Source: JBHIBR01 sp046759145 [NCBI: Nitrospinota bacterium]
GTDB lineage: Bacteria > UBA8248
Reading direction: 5' to 3'
DNA: 10,543 nt
Assembly (NCBI GenBank): GCA_046759145.1
Contig: JBHIBR010000032.1
Location: 1 to 10,543, forward strand
Part shown: in pieces, positions 7,148 to 10,543 of the stretch
Position numbering within the stretch: the stretch's first letter is position 1
Layout: every line of letters starts with the position of its first letter
Translations under genes and position numbers: made by a program
Notes under the pieces: model-generated
Databases searched by the model: none
What the model saw: the letters and a program-made list of their open reading frames with translations, nothing else
Told to the model about the DNA's origin: nothing

Positions 7148-7900
7148 ATGAGCGTCACCCGGCCCTCTTCGGGCGGCCCGCCAGCGCGGATCCTCGTGGC
7201 CGACGACGACCTGCACTTTTGCAACCTGCTCAAGCATTTCCTGAAGGCGAAGGGCTACGAAGTGACCTTCGCCTACGACGGGGAAGAGGCCCTGGCGAAG
7301 GTGCGCGAGCAGCCACCGCACCTCCTCCTCCTGGACATCAAGATGCCCAAGAGGGACGGGGTGGGCGTGATGAAGGAGCTCCAGACAATTGCTCCCGACC
7401 TCCCGGTGGTCCTCGTGACCGGAATCGGGGACGTGGACCTCACCCGGGAGGCCCTCCGCCTGGGCGCCACGGGCTACGTGTCGAAGCCCATCGACCTCAA
7501 CCACCTGGGGATGTCAATCGCGCTCAACATCACCGGCAAACCGGAACGGGAGGCCGCCCGACCCTCCAGGCCCTCTCCCGCCGCCCCCACGCTCTACTCC
7601 CTTCGTATGCACCACGTGGCGCCGGGCAAGATGGAAGAGTTCCACCGACTGCGCCGGGAGGCGATCCCCTTCTACGAGAAGCACGGGATGAAGGTAGTGG
7701 CCTACTGGAAGACCGAAGTCGGCCCCTCTCCTTGTGTGGTCTCCCTCACCGCCTTCCAAGACTGGGCTCACTACGAGAAGGTACAGGGGGCGCTGGTCTC
7801 CGACCCCGAGTTCAGAAAACTCATGGGCCGCTTCCAGGAGCTGAGCCTCAAGACCGAGACCATCATCCTTCGCCCCACGGACTACTCGCCCATGCGGTGA
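7148..7900 (+). CDS. Response regulator: receiver domain fused to NIPSNAP domain
   Basis: The 250-residue protein has two parts. Residues 13-128 are a receiver domain with D19-D20, phospho-acceptor D63 (LLLLDIKMPKRDG), T91, Y110 and K113. A proline/arginine-rich linker runs about 132-147. Residues 148-246 match the NIPSNAP fold (ferredoxin-like, alpha/beta-barrel type dimers): LYSLRMHHVAPGKMEEFHRL (149-168), FYEKHGMKVVAYWKTEVGP (175-193), then the SDPEFRKLM (218-226) and the ending ETIILRPTDYSP that is characteristic of that family. NIPSNAP is not a usual output domain. It has no DNA-binding or catalytic motif that I can name, so the output may be protein interaction or small-molecule binding. 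AAGGAG (7136-7141) is 6 nt before the ATG. The gene lies 27 nt after its receiver-only paralogue and is probably translated from the same mRNA. It appears complete. Confidence 0.9.
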   Translation: MSVTRPSSGGPPARILVADDDLHFCNLLKHFLKAKGYEVTFAYDGEEALAKVREQPPHLLLLDIKMPKRDGVGVMKELQTIAPDLPVVLVTGIGDVDLTREALRLGATGYVSKPIDLNHLGMSIALNITGKPEREAARPSRPSPAAPTLYSLRMHHVAPGKMEEFHRLRREAIPFYEKHGMKVVAYWKTEVGPSPCVVSLTAFQDWAHYEKVQGALVSDPEFRKLMGRFQELSLKTETIILRPTDYSPMR

Positions 7901-7931
7901 AGGAGGGCTGCGCCGCTGACCCCCTAGGGCC

Positions 7932-7992
7932 TCCATCCGAGATGGAAGGGACGGGGAGAATGGGAGGGTTCGTTGGGTCCATCCCGGGATGG
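7932..7992. promoter_or_regulatory. Two related palindromes upstream of a small ORF
   Basis: TCCATC/GATGGA (7932-7937/7941-7946, loop of 3) and a perfect 14-base palindrome CCATCCCGGGATGG (7979-7992) share the half-site CCATC/GATGG and stand about 47 bases apart centre to centre. The second ends at the ribosome binding site of the gene at 8004. They could be operator half-sites, RNA hairpins closing RR2 transcription, or chance. No protein partner is evident. Confidence 0.35.
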
Positions 7993-8003
7993 GGGGAGTC
8001 GCC

Positions 8004-8228
8004 ATGGGCCGCTTCTACATCTTCGAGCGCAGGGTTCCCATCCTCACCCCAGAGCAGCTCGCCCGCCTCTCCTCCCTGGGCGCGCAGGTGAGCGGCGGCT
8101 CGGGCAAGGTGCACATCCACATCTTCCTTCCCGAGGAGGCGGGGGAGAAGGTCATCGACTACCTCGAGAGCGAGGGTTTCCGACTCATGAGCGAGGAGGA
8201 GCACGGCCCAAGAGCACTCAACGAGTGA
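8004..8228 (+). CDS. Small protein of unknown function
   Basis: This 74-residue soluble protein has no family I recognise. It begins with a hydrophobic strand (GRFYIFERRVPIL), then a predicted helix (TPEQLARLSSL, 15-25), a glycine/serine loop, a strand with alternating histidines (KVHIHIFL, 35-42) and an acidic helix (PEEAGEKVIDYLESEGF, 43-59). This beta-alpha-beta-alpha order suits a small ferredoxin-like or ACT-like fold. There is no signal peptide, membrane helix or cysteine. I start at ATG 8004 because GGGGGGAG (7991-7998) lies 5 nt before it. An in-frame ATG at 7989 falls inside a palindrome and has no site. Codon use is as GC-rich as its neighbours, which supports real coding. Confidence 0.7.
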   Translation: MGRFYIFERRVPILTPEQLARLSSLGAQVSGGSGKVHIHIFLPEEAGEKVIDYLESEGFRLMSEEEHGPRALNE

Positions 8229-8296
8229 CCCTCGGGGAGGGGGGGAGGCGATCCATTTCCCCTTCGCCGAAGCCCGCTGCGCCGCGGACGAGGCGC

Positions 8297-8392
8297 TTAG
8301 AGCCCCCCCAGCTCCTTCCACGTCCGCCGCATCCCGTCCCGCACCCACCGGGTTGCGTCAAGCGGTTTGACCTCTGCGGCGCCCCTCGGCAC
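8297..8392 (-). pseudogene. Possible 3' stub of a lost minus-strand gene
   Basis: In the 215-base gap between the small protein and the amidase, the minus strand encodes a peptide ending ATRWVRDGMRRTWKELGGL before TAA, with almost every third base G or C in the last 20 codons. It reads like the C-terminal helix of a real protein, but I cannot name the family, and the frame is closed by a TGA at 8405-8407. A remnant or chance are both possible. Confidence 0.2.
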
Positions 8393-8443
8393 AATGACGC
8401 CACTTCAGGGGTCTGGCTCTGCCCTCCGCGAGGAGACCCTCCC

Positions 8444-9382
8444 ATGGCCAAGCACCACCAGCTCATCGCCGGGCCCGAGACCGTCCACTGGGGCTACTAC
8501 GACGCCAGACTGAAACCCGTCCTCACGGTGGACTCGGGCGATACGGTGACCGTCCACACCCTCTCGGGCGGGCCTGGCGACGTGCACCCCGACCGCAAGC
8601 GCGTCCCGCCCGATCTCCTCGCCATCCACCAAAAGTGCCGCCACGGGGCGGGCGCCCACATCATGACGGGGCCCATCGCCCTGCGCGGGGCGAAGCCGGG
8701 CCAAGCCCTCGAGCTGCGCATCCTGGACATCCAGTTCCGCTTCGACTGGGGCTACAACCGCTTCATGCCCCTCAAGGGGACCCTGCCGGAGGATTTCCCG
8801 AAATTCCACCGCGTCTTCGTCGAGATCGACCGGGAGAAGAGACTGGCCGACTGGGGGGCGGGGGTGAAAATTCCCCTGCGACCCTTTTTCGGGAACATCG
8901 GGGTGGCCCCCCCGCCCAACATGGGCGAGATCCCCTCCAACCCCCCCACCGAGCACGGGGGGAACATGGACAACAAGGAGCTGGTGCCCGGGGCGACGCT
9001 CTACCTCCCCATCTGGAACGAGGGGGCCCTCCTCTCCATCGGCGACGGCCACGGCGTCCAGGGGGACGGCGAGGTGGACCAGACGGCGCTCGAGACGGGG
9101 TTGGTGGGCACCTTCGAGGTCCGCCTCCGGGAGGACCTCACGCTCAAGCTCCCCCGGGCGGAGACCCCTACCTGCTATATGACCATGGGATTCGACGCCG
9201 ACCTGGACGACGCCGCGAAGACGGCGCTCCGGGAGATGATCGACTTCCTCTCTTCCGCCAAGGGGCTGAGCCGGGAGGACGCTTATGTGCTCTCGAGCCT
9301 CGCGGTGGACCTCCACATCACGCAGCTCGTGAACGGCAACAAGGGCGTCCACGCCACCATCGCCAAGAGCATCGTGGACTGA
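8444..9382 (+). CDS. Acetamidase/formamidase family protein
   Basis: Members hydrolyse short amides such as formamide or acetamide to ammonia and the acid in the cytoplasm. The 312-residue protein carries the family landmarks in order: TVDSGDTVTVHTLSGGPGDVH (28-48), GPIALRGAKPGQALELRILDI (76-96), RPFFGNIGVAP (146-156), HGGNMDNKELVPGATLYLPIWNEGALLSIGDGHGVQGDGEVDQTALET (171-218), and ITQLVNGNKGVHATIAKSI (292-310). Length matches the AmdA/FmdA short form and both ends look complete. The GDPHAAQGDGE block of most members appears as GDGHGVQGDGE, so substrate preference may differ. AGGAG (8431-8435) lies 8 nt before the ATG. The frame extends far upstream, but that part is unrelated. No amide transporter (fmdC/urea-type) is adjacent, so the physiological substrate is open. 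Confidence 0.93.
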   Translation: MAKHHQLIAGPETVHWGYYDARLKPVLTVDSGDTVTVHTLSGGPGDVHPDRKRVPPDLLAIHQKCRHGAGAHIMTGPIALRGAKPGQALELRILDIQFRFDWGYNRFMPLKGTLPEDFPKFHRVFVEIDREKRLADWGAGVKIPLRPFFGNIGVAPPPNMGEIPSNPPTEHGGNMDNKELVPGATLYLPIWNEGALLSIGDGHGVQGDGEVDQTALETGLVGTFEVRLREDLTLKLPRAETPTCYMTMGFDADLDDAAKTALREMIDFLSSAKGLSREDAYVLSSLAVDLHITQLVNGNKGVHATIAKSIVD

Positions 9383-9445
9383 GGGGGGGAATGGAACGAG
9401 GCGTCCTGGAGACCCCTCATTGCAAAGAGGGCTGCTGAATCGGCG

Positions 9446-9649
9446 CTAGCCCTTCCCCGCGGCGTCCAGCGTGAATAGGTTTCGGACGGGAAACCGCTTG
9501 CTGGCGCCGAGGATCTCGATCCCGACGATCTTCCCGTCCTCGGTCAGGTGAAGGACGACCCCTTTTTCCAGTTCCACGCCCGCACGCGGCCTTTTCGAGG
9601 AAAGACCGATGTAGGCGGCGTCCACCTCCCGGTCATAGCGGACTTTCAT
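9446..9649 (-). CDS. DUF2283 family small protein
   Basis: The 67-residue protein follows the DUF2283 pattern: MKVRYDREVDAAYIGLS (1-17), a short turn, GVVLHLTEDGKIVGIEILGASKRFP (29-53). The compact beta-sheet fold has no known activity. Some family members lie beside toxin-like DUF4258 genes, but none is present here. ATG 9649 is preferred over an in-frame TTG at 9664 because the family usually starts with MKxxYD and GGAGAG lies 7 nt upstream. It is the last gene of the minus-strand run, 64 nt after a distant relative. Confidence 0.85.
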   Translation of the reverse strand: MKVRYDREVDAAYIGLSSKRPRAGVELEKGVVLHLTEDGKIVGIEILGASKRFPVRNLFTLDAAGKG

Positions 9650-9713
9650 CTTCCCTCTCTCCAAATGGCTCGCCGAAATGGATAGGCGGTGATAAAAACG
9701 GGGTACTCTATTA

Positions 9714-9983
9714 TCAGGCCGCCCGCAACGGCTTGAGCTCCCATTCCTCCAGGGGCGAGAGCTTGAGCCTTCGAAGCACTCGATTGATGGCCTCCAGGGC
9801 GAGGCGCTCCGGGGCTCTGATCTCGACGCCGATGGGCTCCCCGCCCTCCGCGTAGTCGATCAGCAGGCCGTGTGTCGCCCGCTCGGTGCGCGCGCTCTTC
9901 TGGCCCGGCCCCCGTGGGAGGTAGAGATAGGCGGCGATGGGCCACCCCTTGCGGAAAGTCACTTCGAGGTATCGTTCCTTCAT
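9714..9983 (-). CDS. DUF2283-like small protein
   Basis: This 89-residue protein begins MKERYLEVTFRKGWPIAAYLYLPR and continues with GLLIDYAEGGEPIGVEIRAPERLALEAINRVLRRL. The order (strand with AAYLYL, basic turn, strand with D-Y-x-x-G-G-x-P-I-G-V-E-I) matches the DUF2283 neighbour at 9446, with an extra C-terminal helix. No catalytic motif is visible. The start is uncertain: ATG 9983 fits homologues I recall, but GTG 10007, nine nt after the previous stop and behind GGGGAG, would add MSGDVPRT. Its place 33 nt after the selenoprotein frame suggests one mRNA. The role is unknown. Confidence 0.75.
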   Translation of the reverse strand: MKERYLEVTFRKGWPIAAYLYLPRGPGQKSARTERATHGLLIDYAEGGEPIGVEIRAPERLALEAINRVLRRLKLSPLEEWELKPLRAA

Positions 9984-10016
9984 GGTCCTCGGGACATCGC
10001 CGCTCACGCGGCTCCC

Positions 10017-10526
10017 CTACTCCTCCTCCTCGCGCAGGCTGAGGATCACGTCCGCCGCGATCTTGGCGGCGTGGTAGCACACGCTCGGGCACCCCGTGGC
10101 GCCGTGACCCCCAGCCTCCAGGAACGCCTTGCGCTGCTCTGGGTCAGCGAGCAGGAAGCTTCGCCCGTAGAGGATTTTTTGAATCTCGGGGCAGAGGCTC
10201 GCCCCCACCGCTTCCCGGAAGCGGCGGTAGACCTCCTGCGCGGGTACCATCGCCTTCCCGTACTGAGCCGTGTCCTCTATCCGCTCCCTTCCCACGACCA
10301 GGCCCACCGCCATGATGGCGCCCGTGAGGGCGCCGCACGTCTCCCCCATCTGGGCCACGCCGCCGGCGAGCGCGCTCCCCGCCCGAAACGCGCCCTCACC
10401 CTCCAGGTCGAGCTTTTCTTGCAAAGCTGCAAGAACGGCCTGCGTTCACCCGCCATACTTCATGTCGTATTCGCGCGCACGCTCCCCGACGGCTTCGATG
10501 AGCTTCTCCCTCTCGATGGCGTCCAC
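10017..10526 (-). CDS. C_GCAxxG_C_C family redox protein, probable selenoprotein (UGA at codon 27)
   Basis: This family contains small proteins with four to five conserved cysteines and presumed thiol redox function. Read through TGA 10446-10448, the frame gives 169 residues from GTG 10526 (GGAGGAG 3 nt upstream): REKLIEAVGERAREYDMKYGG (6-26), U27, TQAVLAALQEKL (28-39), then the CGAxxG motif at C64 (GETCGALTG), C112 in GASLC, and C146/C150 in GCPSVC near the end. U27 stands exactly where the family has its first cysteine (K-Y-G-G-C-x-Q-A-V-L). The homologous sequence continues without a frame change on both sides, so a plain stop would remove a conserved N-terminus. A hairpin with SECIS spacing follows (separate entry). 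Family annotations include selenocysteine forms, as I recall. The alternative is a nonsense mutation with restart at TTG 10424. Its partner may be a reductase or transporter outside the window. Confidence 0.85.
10416..10435 (-). promoter_or_regulatory. Candidate bacterial SECIS hairpin
   Basis: On the coding (minus) strand, TTCTTGCA (10435-10428) pairs perfectly with TGCAAGAA (10423-10416) around the 4-base loop GCTT (10427-10424). The loop begins after 18 nt from UGA and its first base is G. Bacterial SECIS elements need a stem-loop in this distance range with G at the start of the apical loop. The upper part GCA-(G...)-TGC equals that of the E. coli fdhF element as I recall it (GCA-GGUC-UGC). 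There is no bulged U as in fdhF. It also encodes V-L-A-A-L-Q-E-K. Confidence 0.75.
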
Positions 10527-10543
10527 GGGCTCCTCCTCTCTGC

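Noticed and set aside
8405-9352. 315-codon minus-strand frame
   Set aside because: Antisense of the acetamidase/formamidase gene; composition is that of a shadow and no motif is present.
9414-9431. CCCTC/GAGGG hairpin as terminator between the amidase and DUF2283 genes
   Set aside because: Only five base pairs with an 8-base loop and no T-run; too weak to separate from chance.
10017-10424. A shorter redox protein starting at TTG 10424
   Set aside because: The TTG lies inside the hairpin with no good ribosome binding site, and this start would drop the conserved first Cys/Sec region.

Overview
The window is a G+C-rich bacterial segment from an organism I cannot place by name. Codons are strongly G/C-ending, starts are ATG, GTG and TTG with obvious purine-rich ribosome binding sites, and a short palindromic repeat of a type common in uncultured soil and sediment bacteria lies at the left end. 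A candidate selenoprotein at the right end predicts that the genome carries selenocysteine machinery (selA, selB, selC, selD), which fits several high-GC environmental lineages but does not decide between them.

Layout. 1-212: palindromic repeat element and leader. 213-1145: the 5' half of a Gfo/Idh/MocA oxidoreductase (+) meets the 5' part of a DinB-family gene (-). Both genes lack their 3' ends at a junction near 785-795. 1176-2030: secreted UlaG-like metallo-beta-lactamase-fold protein (-) with several metal ligands replaced. 2332-3579: tyrosyl-tRNA synthetase (+). 3661-3843: probable C-terminal remnant of a DMT permease, overlapping by one base an intact EamA/DMT permease (3843-4724, +). 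4751-6160: DASS/SLC13-type anion permease (-), convergent with the DMT gene and divergent from a small cupin (6327-6647, +). 6719-7900: tandem response regulators, the second fused to a NIPSNAP domain. 8004-8228: small unknown protein. 8444-9382: acetamidase/formamidase family enzyme (+). 9446-10526: a minus-strand run of three genes: a C_GCAxxG_C_C redox protein in which the first family cysteine is an in-frame UGA, then two small DUF2283-like proteins.

The two strongest signals are at the right end and in the middle. At 10446-10448 a TGA interrupts an otherwise continuous, homologous reading frame exactly at a conserved cysteine. It is followed by a perfect 8-bp hairpin at the spacing and with the loop expected of a bacterial SECIS element. 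A caller that treats UGA only as stop would truncate this gene. At 6719-7900 two receiver domains (105 of 133 residues identical) differ mainly in helix 1 and the beta5-alpha5 region, the surfaces that set kinase partner choice, and only the second copy carries the NIPSNAP output domain.

Apart from tyrS, the window looks like accessory genome: transporters, signalling, small redox and stress proteins, and several broken genes. I see no CRISPR array, tRNA, rRNA or transposase.
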